Under the pieces are notes generated by a model, which was not told where the DNA came from, ran no database searches, and was given only the letters and a program-made list of their open reading frames with translations. Below are positions 12,245-23,761 of a DNA stretch of 64,000 nucleotides, piece after piece. Source of the DNA: Erythrobasidium yunnanense (lineage: Eukaryota > Basidiomycota > Cystobasidiomycetes > Erythrobasidiales > Erythrobasidiaceae). Numbering within the stretch: position 1 is the stretch's first letter; every line of letters begins with the position of its first letter. The position numbers and the translations under genes were made by a program. Location of the stretch: the NCBI GenBank assembly GCA_001600175.1, contig BCJC01000001.1:2527652-2591651 (forward strand), written 5' to 3'.

Positions 12245-13729
12245 ATGCTTCGGTCGTCTTTCCAAGGTCTTCTAACGCGCACACGCTCTTCCTGCAGCTC
12301 TTGCCAAAGATACTCGACTTCTGTAGCTCCCGTATGTCCTGAACAAGCAAGAATGTTCACCTTCAATGCAAACAAGACTTGTCCCCGTCATGCAGACTGC
12401 CATTTACCACTCTCGTTCGCACAATCCTTGGTTTAACCTTTCCTTTGAAGACTGGTGCATTGCTTAGTCCCTCTGCCTTCTTTAAGCTAGCTGATACCGG
12501 CACTGTTTAGGATCTTCCGCCATACCCCTGCTTCTCAGATCGTCCTCTTCATCTATCGTAATTCTCCATGTGTCGTTATTGGACGTAATCAAGTAGGTGA
12601 CATGCCCATCAACCCCTCGCTAGCTTAACCTTCTTCGCAAGAATCCATGGAAGGAGATCAATCTACCTTTACTCCGCAAGTTAGGCGTACCTTTCGTTCG
12701 AAGGCGTAGTGGTGGAGGAACAGTATACCATGTGAGTCCTAACCGAGTGCGAAACCATGATCTCGCTGATCTCGGTGTGTCAGGATCTAGGCAATACAAA
12801 CTATTGCGTGTTCATGCCGCGGACACAGTTTGAGCGGAAGACGAATGCATTACTCGTATCTGATGCTCTCAACAATATGGATATAAATACCTACGTCAAC
12901 GACAGAAACGATATTTGTATAGACGGCTACAAGATAAGCTGCAAATTGAAGCTGAATTCATATCGACATTCTGCTAACACTGATTATCAGTACGTATCGG
13001 GATCAGCCTTCAAGCTTGTCCAAGCGCGAGCATATCATCATGGTACTATGCTGATCGATGCACGTCTCCAAGATCTGCGAGGCGTGTTGTCAAACAAGAA
13101 AGTAAGCTTGAGCATGTCTTGAGAAGATCTCTGCTCATCTGACATACTGAAAATAGCAAGGGATGGTCTCAAAAGGAGTAGAGTCCGTCTCTTCACCTGT
13201 CCGGAATCTGAAAGAGTGGGATTCTAGCTTGACACATGACGATTTCGTCAACGCTGTCGCGAACCAATTCTCACATCACTACGGAGGCGATCCTCAGATT
13301 CACGAAGTAGACGGAAGCGAATTGGACAAGAAGGAATACGTCAGGAAAGGCTTTGAAGAAATGCAGACCTGGGAATGGCAATGGGGTCAGACACCGGAGT
13401 TTACTCATTCCCTCACCGCTGACTTCGCCTGGGGTCAAGCGGTAAGCAAGCCCTTGCTACCGTTTGCCCATCTCGGCTGATCTGTCTTCGTCGCCTGGCA
13501 GAATATCGATATCACATCCAGACATGGTATAATTACAGCCATGGAGATAGGCCCAACTAGTTTGTTGCCCGAACCTGCTCGACAAGCGTGCTTGTCAGCC
13601 AGGGAAGCGTTGCTTGGGCAGCGGTACGAGGATGTTAGCTGTATCGATCGTTTAGCAGGTGACGCGAATGAGGCGGAGGTGAAAGGGTTCTATGGCGACC
13701 TCAGTACTTTCTTGAAAGGCAATATGTAG
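12245..13729 (+). CDS. AIM22: Lipoate-protein ligase A, mitochondrial (AIM22/LPL type)
   Basis: Attaches lipoate to E2 and H proteins of mitochondrial dehydrogenases. Exons 12245-12331, 12396-12454, 12511-12592, 12642-12731, 12784-13101, 13157-13441 and 13502-13729 give 382 aa. The first exon encodes an Arg/Ser-rich presequence of about 29 residues, consistent with mitochondrial import. The BPL/LplA domain shows [11 protein letters not shown], then [13 protein letters not shown], then the hallmark [15 protein letters not shown], then KISCKLKL and AYHHGTML. The C-terminal LplA accessory part ([11 protein letters not shown]) is present. RRxSGGG(T/A)V and HHGT are the lipoyl-AMP-binding elements of the family. 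The gene looks intact. Confidence 0.93.
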
Positions 13730-13963
13730 CATTACTGTATAGTAGGTATGGGTTGCGCTACAGTTCTACGTGCATACGCTAGCATAGCAGTGCACTCTAG
13801 GTTATGCGAAAAGCGAAGTGGACGATGTATGGTGATACACTATGCTAAATTAAAGGAAACCAGGGTATATCCGGCGTATGCATAGCGTGGCCTGACCGAA
13901 GACTTCCGCCGCAGCTAGCTCAGCTCAAATGCTACAGATACGAGAAGATCCAAATAGCATGGT
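13730..13963. other. Short convergent intergenic region
   Basis: 234 bp separate the stops of the lipoate ligase and the minus-strand deubiquitinase. Nothing else is recognisable. Confidence 0.6.
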
Positions 13964-16183
13964 CTAGCGAGGTCTGCCAGTCATCTGTGCTACCATTTTG
14001 GGACGATTGGCATTATTGTTGCCTCTTTGCGCGAAGAAGTTTGCCGCTTTTTGCTGGCCACCTCCTCTATTGTGATGATTCTGTTTGCGATTGGGAGAGA
14101 TCGGAGAAGGCTGCTGATACGGACCGTTGTGCTGCCGACCTTGTTGATATGGCGTCTTCGGACCTGCTTGATGGTTGTATTTCACCTTCTGCGCCGGGAA
14201 TGGGTGAGCAGCGTCATTGTCTTCGCGATCCTTCCGCTTGCCGAGAGCGTTCCCTGTAGGGCTCGATGGGAGAGCCTGAGATACGCCATTTGGCCCTCCA
14301 TGCGTTTTTGCCTTCCCTACAGCATCTCCAAGTCGGTTGGTACGCTCGTAAAAGAGCATGTATGCATTCCGCTGACTTAATGCCTGTGATGGCTGCACAT
14401 CTCGAACAGTCGAATCGTTCATCTCATGCCAGCGGTTCTGTCCAGAACGGACGTGCGCGTAGTAATGCCCAGAATGGGGACCCGAGCCAGAGTGACTGAC
14501 CACTGCGTAAAGTCTGTATGTTGGATTACGCTGTACAGGGACAGAGTCAGTGCTAAGCTTCGATTGGTTTGAGGAGGCTCCACAGCTTACATCCGCAGTA
14601 CCGTCGCTCATGTAAGCGTCCAGATATAGCGTCTCTTGATACCCAATAGCTCCTCCAATCTTCTTGCCAGTCGGGGTAAAGCGCTTGAGGTGGATGTGCA
14701 GTATCTGCGGGGCCTTCTCAATAGTGAAGTGCTTTCGAGCATTCACTAGTTTCTTGCATCTGATAGACCAGAGGCTAGTTCAGCAAAGGCGCCCTGCTAA
14801 TCGAGGACTCAGGACTCACTTTTCGCATTTATACTTGTTTGCTCCTTGCAGGATGTCCTCCTTCACAAACGCTTGCAGAGCCTCTTTGACGTTATCCGAC
14901 CGCGACACGTCGAGTGAAAGGTCCATAAAGCCATCGAAGGTATCGCTGTTTTGTTTGCAATTCCCGCAGGCTACTCTTGAGCGCAATCTCCCACCAAATA
15001 TTCGAGCCATGAACGTATGTTCCTTCTCCGCATCTGTCTTGGCTGGTGGTGACATGTTCTTTGCTGCAGCTTCTTGCATGTGGTCTATACTGAATCTAAG
15101 GAATTCATGCGCGTCTTCTTGACGACCTACACGCATGTTTTTCGCAATGGCTAGCATATCCATCAGAATGAGCATGGAACATCTGTGCAGCAACTAGCTT
15201 ACTAGAGAGATTCCTAACTATATATGCGGGTTCCATCGCTCCAGGCGACCTGCCTTTCCTAAAACAAACTTGGATGTGCTTTTGCATCGCGCACAAAAGG
15301 CAGAATCTTCGGGTCGCAGCAATTTTGCCTGATAATAAGATGAGAAGCATCAGCTCTGGATGATTCATATGTCTCCCTGCTGGTGTCTCCTACATCTAGC
15401 TTGAGAATGGTGCATGTCTCCCATCAGACATGCCACGAGAGGCGGAGTATGGGTGAGAGCTTGAAGAGTGCTGTTGAGGAAGCAGGTGTTGCCAAGATTG
15501 TGATAACCCGGTCCGACTGGATACGATTGAGGCCAGCTCATGGGTAGAGGAACGAAAGAGGGCCCGGCTGATGCTGCCGCGTTCTGGTTGGTGGCTGCTG
15601 CTTTCCCCTTGCCATTGACTGTACTGCCTGGACTGGAGACTGTCTGATCCGGTGACAAACCAGTCGGCGGTACAGCAGCTCCTGGTGTTTTTGGGAAAGT
15701 CAGGTCTGCCTTGCCATTGAGCGTTGGCTGTAAAACGAGGATACATCAGTATAGTGAGGAAGCATGGTATGTCTACATCGTTGCTACCTTCTGCGGCCCA
15801 GACGGCAATGGTTCGTACGGGACTTTTTGACTCGCATCGTCTCCAAACCTCGCATTCACCCATGTGAGTGGATCTTTGAGCAGAGAAGCAATATCTGCGA
15901 AGTCTTGGGCGATATCGCGGTTCAGACGAGCCATGAGGCCCGGCCCAGCGGCTGACGTTCCTTCGCCGAGGTCAAAAGCGTCGTCGTCTTCGCTGTCTTG
16001 ATCTTCTGCAGCATGGTGAGCGTTCTGCATTGGTGCTACGTCCTTGTGTGCATCATTTCCAGCGATATTCAGCGGCCGATCATTCTTGAGCGTCGACGAC
16101 GAGGAAGGCTGCTGCTGCGACTGCTTGTGTTTCGGACGGGCGAGCTGAGTGCTGGACAGCGTAGAGGTATACGTCGCCGACAT
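13964..16183 (-). CDS. Ubiquitin carboxyl-terminal hydrolase, USP36/42-like
   Basis: Peptidase C19 cysteine protease that removes ubiquitin. The start is taken at 16183 (MSATYTSTLSS). An upstream in-frame Met at 16291 would add a hydrophobic stretch and seems less likely. The first ~200 residues are low-complexity with an acidic EDQDSEDDDAF patch. The Cys box LGNTCFLNSTLQAL contains the nucleophile. QEDAHEFLRFSIDH follows, then a zinc-finger pair (CGNCKQ and KCEKCKK) and the His box GSGPHSGHYYAHVR, with NDSTV after it. The tail is Asn/Gly/Gln-rich and basic. Domain order and the Asn/Gly/basic tail resemble nucleolar USP36/UBP10-type enzymes. Introns interrupt the domain at about 15788-15730, 15400-15300, 15210-15160, 14820-14770 and 14590-14535; exact joints in the middle were not all fixed. 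Confidence 0.88.
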
Positions 16184-16324
16184 TGGCGCGAACTGAAACG
16201 AGCAAAACGCTCTTGAAAGCCGTACAGAACTCTTCAGCCAGCTAAAAATTGTTGGCGTAAAGATGAGCGAAAAAAACACGCGTGACAACAACGATTCGGT
16301 CCATGAAGCTGCGATACATATACG

Positions 16325-17778
16325 CTATACTAGACCAAGGAGATCACTGTCAGATAAGCCGCCATCCCCAAATTCGTCGTCCGCGACACTAGACTCCCTT
16401 TTGACCTTCTTAGCCGGAGGTGGTTCTTCGGGCTCCTGCGGCTGGTCAGGAAGACTCGTATCTACCTCCTCAGCTTTGACAGCGATAGACGATGCTGTGT
16501 CTTCGACTGGCTCAGCCTTGACAGCTGGATCTTCGACAGACTCAACTGCTGGCGGTTCTTCCGCTTTAGGCTTATGCCGGAGACCGAGTATGCTTGAGAG
16601 CTCCAGACGACCCTTCTCTCCCCACCCTTTGACTTCTGGCCGGAACTCTGCGTATAATTGATAGCCAATCTGGATGCTTGATCAGCCAGGATGCTCTCCT
16701 GGGACAGACAATAGGCCTACCTCATTTAGCTTCTCTGGCTCAAATGAGTCTGCTAATAGCTTGAGAGCACCCATAGCAGCTGACATCTGCTGCCGCATCG
16801 AGCGGAAGATCTGTAGAAGATGTTCAATTAGGCATTCCAGCATTCCGCCATGGGGAGACTTACATAGCCAAAGGCTTGTTCTGGCTCAGCTATGGCACCG
16901 TTGGCTATCCCTCTCCATTCACCATTCTGAAGGGCCAGCATCGGGATATTGCGGCCCATAAGCTCGACATATCTAAAAAACGCTCTCAGCATGGTCCAGA
17001 GCAGATCGCAAGTCGGTCTTACGGCTGTGAGGGCCCGACTTCCGTCTTCTGCTTCCCCTTTTCAGGCGAGTATATACCTAGCGAGACGCCTTTCGACGTA
17101 GCGTTCATGTTTGTGTATGTATGGGCTGGCAGCCATATCAGATGGGCTCGAAAGCACGAGAGAGCACACGTACCTATACTCAAGGCTTCTTGTCTTGTGA
17201 AGCCTAGACGCTCCGCTACTACTGTTGCCCATGCTGTCATCACAGGTGCCCTATTGATCTGTAGCCCGCGATCTACCAAGAGCTGCGCGCATTCACATTA
17301 GATTGGCAAGAGGGATCGAGGGGAGCGAAAGCACACATAATCTTCGGTCTCTTCCTGGAAGTCAAGGCTCATTACTTCTTTCTCTTCTGGCCCGTCGCGG
17401 AGAGGCGCATCGAGGTCGCTATCTTTCGTCTTCCTCTTTCTGTAGTTTCCGCCTTCGTCAGAAACGACAGTCCTGCCTTTGCCGGATCTTCCGTAGGCAA
17501 TCAAGGTCTTTCTGACGTCGAAGTCCTTGATGCCAGCCGAAACGAGCGCAACATCTGAGACGCCAGCAAAAGGGTTCGCAGATGAGATATTATAGCCAGC
17601 TTTCACAAGAGAGGGAATTGCAGCCATGGCCTCGTGTGTCGAAAGTCCGACACCTCCAGACGTCAGCAGTTTCAGGAAAGCCGGTACAGACAGCTATATA
17701 GACGGATCTCAGCAACATTGCACGATGCCGAACGTTTCAGCACACCTTGCTGCCACTCGTACTGGCTTTGGGCGGCAT
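16325..17778 (-). CDS. Conserved fungal protein of unknown function
   Basis: I do not recognise a named family. The start is a short exon at 17778-17746 (MPPKASTSGSK) spliced to 17693. This fits phase exactly and adds an in-frame N terminus, LSVPAFLKLLTSGGVGLST, before the Met at 17627. The following ~60 residues (AIPSLVKAGYNI, FAGVSDVALVSAGIKD) look like two short helical hairpins of SAM or HhH size. The core LQINRAPVMTAWATVVAER, GFTRQEALSI and SKGVSLGIY reads as a compact helical domain. It is followed by VELMGRNIPMLALQNGEW and a last segment, YQLYAEFRPEVKGWGEKGR. The C terminus is acidic with a KKVKRE nuclear-type basic patch. At least three further introns occur (about 17340-17280, 17180-17110 and 16860-16810). 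A chromatin or DNA-repair role would be a guess. Confidence 0.7.
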
Positions 17779-18189
17779 CGCTATATTACATTGAAGAAAG
17801 AACGAAAGAAAGCGATGTCGGCGGGCACCAGTTCCAGCAGCAGGACACGATTGTCTGATCAGACATGTGCTACTGATCCAGCATACCACGAATCTCCTTA
17901 CGAAGGAACGCGAAACAGGTAGAAAAACCACGCCTTTTGGTTCGAAAACGCAAAACCAGCCTCGGACTGTCCTTGTCCTGGTAAGACTCCTCAGCCGGGC
18001 AAAGTGTATGATGGAGAAGCTTGAAAACGTCTCTGGGCCAGCCTGCTTGCTGGATTGTGGCCTACACTGGCAGAGACGCAGCCTTCCGAAGCGTTTGTGA
18101 AGAGAAGAGGAACATTCAAGACTTCCCCTCACTGAAGTCGCATACCTTGAATACACAGATCAACCCTATTCTACTCCCTCTGCTCATCG

Positions 18190-18862
18190 TCATAACATGC
18201 TGTCGCGCCTCCTCGTACCGCCTCTACTCGATGGCTCCGAACCTTGCGACCTAGATCCTCGTCTCATAGTTTGGGGCCGACTTGAAGCAAGTGAACTCCG
18301 ACTTTCACTATCTGATGGAGGTTCTTCGACTTCGTAAGGAATGCCCTGACCATTGAGATATTTGCGGTTGCTGGAAGATGGGACTTGAGCCGGTGCTCGC
18401 ATAGGAGGTCGCTCCATCTGTGGCTGTCTCGGATAGTAGTAGACAGGGCGTCGAGAGTCCGTCCCTGGTACGATTCTCGGTATTGGCATTGACTGCTGAT
18501 TTGGCCTGTAGGTGGAGCTGCTTAAGCTAGGTCAACACTACAACCTTGGTCTGTAAAGAACGGGTTGGCGGCTGCTCACCCTTCTAGGCGTCGTCTCCTC
18601 ATCCTCCTCTGCTTCTCTTTGTGCTTCCTGTCTTTCTCGTCTTTATAGTCATCGTAGAGGTCGAACGCCTTCTCTGTCGCAATGCCCACTACAGCGCCAA
18701 GAGCGAGCGTTGAAAGCATGTAGAGATGATTGAGGCAGACGACACTGCGTCCATCCAAGCGAGCCTCTAGAGGTCAGCGAACACCGCCGCGACGAGCGAC
18801 GCACCCGAAGACTTTGACCACCTTTGTTTTTAGCCACGAGTGGACGGAGTCGTAGTTAACAT
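18190..18862 (-). CDS. Small membrane-anchored basic protein, orphan
   Basis: Exons 18862-18838, 18766-18580 and 18520-18190 give 180 aa. The first exon joint is inferred from phase; a start at 18758 is the alternative. A hydrophobic segment, MLSTLALGAVVGIA, near residue 25 could span or dip into a membrane. It is followed by a charged helix, DDYKDEKDRKHKEKQRRMRRR. The rest is Pro/Arg/Ser-rich and probably disordered (RRPVYYYPRQPQ, SRGGTRRRDSML). The layout of a short N-terminal hydrophobic helix and a basic disordered body is shared with the next gene upstream. I recognise no family. Confidence 0.55.
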
Positions 18863-18994
18863 TGCAATGACGGAGGATGAATACGTTAGTTGCTTTGTCA
18901 ACTAAGCTAGGCAAACTTTGGCATAGCAGGAAAGGCTGATGTCAAGCTATGCTTGAAAGGAACAGATGATCATGTTCTGTTTCAAGACCCTTCA

Positions 18995-20763
18995 TCATTC
19001 TGGCTTCGGAGGAATAGGAAGTCCATCGAACGTAGTCGTCCTGTTCAGATCTGGAATTGTTGGCAGAGTTGGAGTGGAGCTCGCAGATTCGCTAGAGCGT
19101 CGAGAGGTTTTCCCATCAGACAAGTCCGATACTGATCTTACCGTAGCACGATGGGGTCTTATTGGAATGTTCTGCACTTTCGAGTCGGTGCTGACCTTCG
19201 AAACTTCTTCTTTTGGAGCAGCTTTTCGAGTAGATGAAGGAGACGGCATTGAACGGTGCGAGCCTTTTCTGCTTCTATTTGGTGGTCTGCGTCTCGCTGT
19301 CGAGCCCGAGCTGGCGCTCAGCAGACTTGCGAGACTTGGTGTAGCAGAACCATGGGAGCGCGGAGCAGGCGGTTTTCGTCGAGTCGCCTGCTCCGATGAG
19401 CCGGTCTTGTCTGGGTCAGAGGTCGTCTCGCTGGAACTGCTTGACGAGCTCGATGAGCTCGACGGCTTCGATCGAGCCATTCTGGCGGGCTGAGCAGGCT
19501 TGAGCGGTGACATCGATTTATGTGAGCTGTCCGATATACTAATGCCTCTTCGGCTGGCACTTTCACGACGGCTGGATTTGCGGGCTGATGGTGTTGGAGC
19601 TTGCGCTGGCTCGAGGTCAGATATACTGGAACTACCGGAAGCCGAGCTACTGGTAGATGAAGCTTGCCGTGATGGTCTCTTCCGCATTCGTGAAGCGGGA
19701 ATGACGATGGGCACGGCTGGAACAGTCCAATCGGGTTCGTCCGAAGACTCGCTTGGGGTGTCTTCCGTCAATCCCGCATAACCTGCGTATCTTGTTTGTA
19801 GAGGATCTTCTGTAGAAGACCGTATACCAGCAGCTGCTTGGGCTCGAGAGTTGTGGCGTTTGCTGTGTTCCGAAGGTTCTTGGGTTACACGCCTATTGTG
19901 CTTATTCCTCGCATCAGCGGCTACATTCGTTGTGATAGAAGAGTCAGACTCGGAAGAGCTACTTCTCGTTGACGGTGACGGGCTGGGAGACTTAAAATGT
20001 ACTTGCTTAGCCGGCTGTCTGGCTGCTTTAGCATCCGCCTCTCGCATGTACCGGACTCTAGGGTCTGTAAAGGTGTAATGTTCCGTCAGTATAATACTTC
20101 CGATATAATACAGATCTCTATCACTTACCTTCTTCTGCGTACTTATCAGACTTGCGATGCTTTCGCTTACTTCGCTCAAAGGCTTCATGGCGCTCTTTCT
20201 GCTTCTTTGGAGGAGGTGCACCGAAGTAGACTCTCGGAGACGATGTGCTATATCTCTCGGCAGACGGAGAAGTATCGGGCTCCACGTCATACGAGATTCT
20301 CCGCTGGACCTTTCTGTGCTTGGTGGATGTGGGTATCTCGCTGCTGTCGATCCGTTAGTGACTTGTCTACAATCCTCAAGCTCTTAGCTTACTCATCAGA
20401 CGAAGAGCCATGAAGTCGCCCATCGTCCGCTGGCTGGTGATGCTTGCTCTTTCTGTGCTTGCGGGATCTGTAGCAGTACTTAGCATTCGATAGAAGGTCT
20501 ATAAGCGTTGCGACTGACCTATCATGCCCGTCTGGAGACGGGGCTTGTGTCTCTTGCACGGCCCTCTTTGACTTGATCTTATGCTTTGCGTGTGCTTTTG
20601 AGTCTGGCCTATCGGTCTTGCTCCGTGTACTGCGTCGCTTACGTCTGTCTTCAAGGCCAGAGCTGCTGGACGAATTGTCATCTCTGTGTGCTAGGCTGTA
20701 GGCACCAAGAACCGTCGCGGCGACAGCTGCACCACCTAACGACCATAGAGAGCCTTTTGACAT
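18995..20763 (-). CDS. Membrane-anchored Ser-rich disordered protein, orphan
   Basis: Exons 20763-20519, 20467-20393, 20343-20129 and 20064-18995 give 534 aa, with all phases consistent. The N terminus carries one hydrophobic helix (LWSLGGAAVAATVLGAYSLA). The remainder is basic and Ser-rich, with runs such as a 12-Ser tract near 19436-19470 and many RK/SS dipeptides. A helical patch, KERHEAFERSKRKHRKSDKY, precedes DPRVRYMREADAKAARQ. The C terminus ends in TTTFDGLPIPPKPE. No enzyme motif is present. It may tether something to an organelle membrane, but that is inference from architecture only. Confidence 0.6.
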
Positions 20764-21209
20764 ACTGTCTTGTAGCGTCGAGGTGAGATCAACCTGCTTG
20801 GTCAGTTTGGCTACAGAATTTGCAGACGAGGCCAGGCTGTGTTTTCTGTGGACAAGTCGGGAACGTCCGACAAGACGGATTCATTAGCTTCGGAGATGGA
20901 GATCTGTCGATGCTTTGTCCTGCTAACGGCGCGTGAGAAGGCTAAAGTAGTCTCTTTGACAACCGAAAGACACAAGTAATCGCGGCTTATTTGCTTAGCT
21001 CAAGCTAAAAGACGGATGTCAACAATTTCCAATGTATATCACATATAGAAGACGAACAAATACTCCTTTCTTCCGGGGCTGGCCAGTTGGAGGAGGTCGC
21101 ACCTGAAGTCGAGCGACGCATCGGCGACCTGCATCCTGGCCTGTGAGCTGCTGCTGCTGCCGAATTGAAGTACCTCGATATCTATGCCTCTTGTTGTATA
21201 TGCCAACCT
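20764..21209. other. Intergenic region between an orphan gene and the tandem array
   Basis: About 445 bp, including the promoter of the 20763 gene and the 3' end of array copy 1. A GCAGCAGCAG-type run lies near 21151. No gene was seen. Confidence 0.5.
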
Positions 21210-22122
21210 CTACGAGCAGCATGGGCGAGTGCAGCCAAGTTTGACGCAGACCGTTCTGACAATGTTTGATGAGTAGAACACTCTGATGTACAGCTAGTAG
21301 ACTCACAGTCCAGATCCCAGCTGATTTCTGGATATGCTTTCTACTAGCGTGTATCCTCTCTGTTTCTGCCATTTTTGCTCGAGCAGACGATGAACACCGT
21401 CAATTGATTGCACGTTGTAGTACCTCAGAGTGAGCCTCGGAAAGAGACAAATAAGGCGACCTTCATGTATCTTGTTCATGACCACGGTCGAGTGAAACTC
21501 GTTGACGAAAGTGTGGACCTGTGCAAAAGCTTTCAGATTTGCAAGGAAAGGAAATGTCGGAACGGTAGCCTACATCCTTGCTCGTAATTATCAGGTCGAT
21601 ATGGGCATAATGATCGTCTTTGCACAGAGCTTTGCGGGTAAAGCCGTCCAAATGCTCATCGTAGCCGTTAACGTCCTCCACAGAGTACCCAAAGGACACG
21701 AGAAGCGCGACAAGAGACTCGTGCGTCGCTCTTGGGCAGAAGAGATCGAGGTCCGAGTAGGCAAAGTGATGATTGTTCAGGATCTGCAAGGGCACAGATC
21801 CAGAGATGATAGCCTGATACTGCTCCAAGGCATCTAGAAATGATCTTCAAGTCCAGATTAGCTGGCGAGCCAGCTCGGCAGCCAATGCGACATCGTACGT
21901 GACTTGGTCAGGCGGGACCCAACGCGAGAGATAATTGGCCGTTCGATGCTTGAGAACTTGCTTTGCAGACGTGTGCAACACAGAGCAGGTCAGGCCGCAC
22001 GCTCGAAGCTGTCAGATCGATGGTCATGCAGGGCCATCGTCGTACGCAAGAGAGGAACAAACCGTCGCCATGTCCATATAGCTCCCGATCTCGAACAGTA
22101 CATCTTCAGGCAAGTTCTGCAT
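21210..22122 (-). CDS. F-box-like/nucleotidyltransferase-like protein, array copy 1
   Basis: Exons 22122-22063, 22008-21899, 21844-21574, 21518-21307 and 21255-21210 give 232 aa. Exon 1 encodes an F-box-like helix start (LPEDVLFEIGSYMDMAT). Exon 2 continues with LRACGLTCSVLHTSAKQVL and RWVPPDQVT. Exon 3 has a polymerase-beta-type nucleotidyltransferase pattern: ISGSVPLQILNN, then SDLDLFCP (DxD), then HIDLIIT with a third Asp. Exon 4 gives FHSTVVMNKIHEGRLIC, FPRLTLRYYN and LLEQKWQKQRGY. Exon 5 gives the Cys motif TVCVKLGCTRPCC and stops one residue later, so this copy has the shortest tail. The minimal triad (GS, DxD, D) is kept, which argues against simple decay. Role, substrate and SCF membership are unknown; the F-box assignment rests on the N-terminal pattern only. 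Confidence 0.75.
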
Positions 22123-22395
22123 TGTAGTAGTGATAAGAGAAACAACAGGCAGTCCTGAAGTCCCAAATTTCTACTTGTAAGACGCGACCGTTGGAGCCGT
22201 TGAACGCGATCGCCTAACCTACTCTCACGCCAGCTGCGGAAGGCTCACTCTATCAATAACAGGACTAACGGACTCCCAAGAAAGTATCGACACTAAGATG
22301 GTTGCTAAGCCTGCAAGGACTGGCCAAAGATACGAGAAACAGCGTCAGGGCGTGTCATCAATGGCCTTGATTCGCGCAACAAGAACTCACACATT

Positions 22396-23495
22396 TCATA
22401 GAAACAATTCAAGAATGGATGCCAAGCTGTAGTTCGCTCTACCGTCGGCTTCTAGTGCGCGCTTCCAAGCTGATTCTCCTTGGTGGGCTGCGTACTTCTG
22501 CAAAAAGGTACCTGACCTTCTCTCTGTGTGTGTCCCATCCTCCTGAGAGGATTGCAGGCCGGGTCGGCAGCAGGCGCGAACGCAGCCAAGTCTGACACAG
22601 ACGGTCCTGAAAAGCTGACGTAAGGCGACATCGATGTACGGAATCTCTGAACTCACAATTCTGATCCTCGCCATCTGTAGTGTCTACTGCTGATTACCTT
22701 ATAGCCCCTCTGGTCCAGCCATTTTTCTTCGACCAGATCTTGAGCCCTTGTCGTATTGAGTTTGTTCAGATATCGTAATGTGAGCCTTGGATATAGACAA
22801 ATCAAGCGACCTTGATGTATCTCGTTCATTACGACGGTCGAGTGAAATGTTTTCACATGTCCATGAACCTATCCGATGACCGTTAGAGCAAAAAGAGCAG
22901 GTGAGTGTCCATATACTCGCATCATACGCGCGCGGAACCAAAAGGTCTATGTAGGGAGCATCCTGGTCTCTACGTAGGATCTGCCGCTGGAAGGTGATCA
23001 TCTCGTCCATATCATAGATCTCGTCATCATAGAAGTCGCCGTCGTCGTCGTAACCGTATGTAGAGAGGAAGTCTATGAGGGATCTGTATGAGGCCTCTGG
23101 GCATATTACATCCAAGTCGGATGATCCAAAGTATTGATTATTGAGTATCTGAACAGGGATCGAGCCAGAGATAATTGCTCCGTGCTCCTCCAATACATCT
23201 AGGAAGGATCTATCATATCAAGGCTGCATTAGCCTTGAACATTTCGGGCGTACGCTGCATCATCGTACGTGACCTGGTCATGAGGCACCCAGCGAGCCAG
23301 ATAATCTGCTGTGCGATGCTTGATAACGTTCTTTGTAACAACCCGAGCCAGAGAGCATGTTGCGCCGAATGCTTGTAGCTGGCAATCCGGCGGTCATTGC
23401 GAGGTCCATCGCAAGTACGCGAGAGGCCAACCCACCGTAGCCATGTCCATTTCGCTAGCAATGACAAAAAGCACGTCTTCATGTAGTTTCTGCAT
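22396..23495 (-). CDS. F-box-like/nucleotidyltransferase-like protein, array copy 2
   Basis: Exons 23495-23436, 23378-23269, 23209-22921, 22868-22657 and 22606-22396 give 293 aa. Exons 1, 2 and 4 have exactly the lengths of copies 1 and 3 (60, 110 and 212 nt). Landmarks are LHEDVLFVIASEMDMAT, LQAFGATCSLARVVTKNV, ISGSIPVQILNN, SSDLDVICP and YIDLLVP. The tail has TVCVRLGCVRACCRPG and continues about 55 residues to SLASILELFL. The intron after exon 3 starts with GC (GAT|GCGAGT, 52 nt), where copies 1 and 3 use GT at the same codon position. An acidic insertion (DDDGDFYDDEIYDMDE) lies between the DxD and the third Asp. The gene looks intact. Confidence 0.75.
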
Positions 23496-23761
23496 CGGAG
23501 GAGTCGTGGAGAATACAACATGCAGCTCTCGTTCTCCAAACATTTCTACCTTTGTTGGACGCGACCATTGAAGCCGTCAGGCACGATCTCCTGATCACAT
23601 CGCCATACTGTCAATAGCTAGCTTCTAAAGGATCCAGACTGCTTTTCACTGCTGGTGTAGCCTCGACTAGCATCCGACATCCGAATCTCCTCGCCGAGCT
23701 GAAAGGACGGTCGTCAGTATATGTTTCTGGTTCCAGGATGCAAAGAGCAGACATACGTTAT

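Noticed and set aside
16184-16291. Upstream Met at 16291 as the start of the deubiquitinase
   Set aside because: It would add a hydrophobic Phe/Leu-rich stretch atypical for this nuclear-type enzyme. The Met at 16183 begins the low-complexity N terminus usual for the group.
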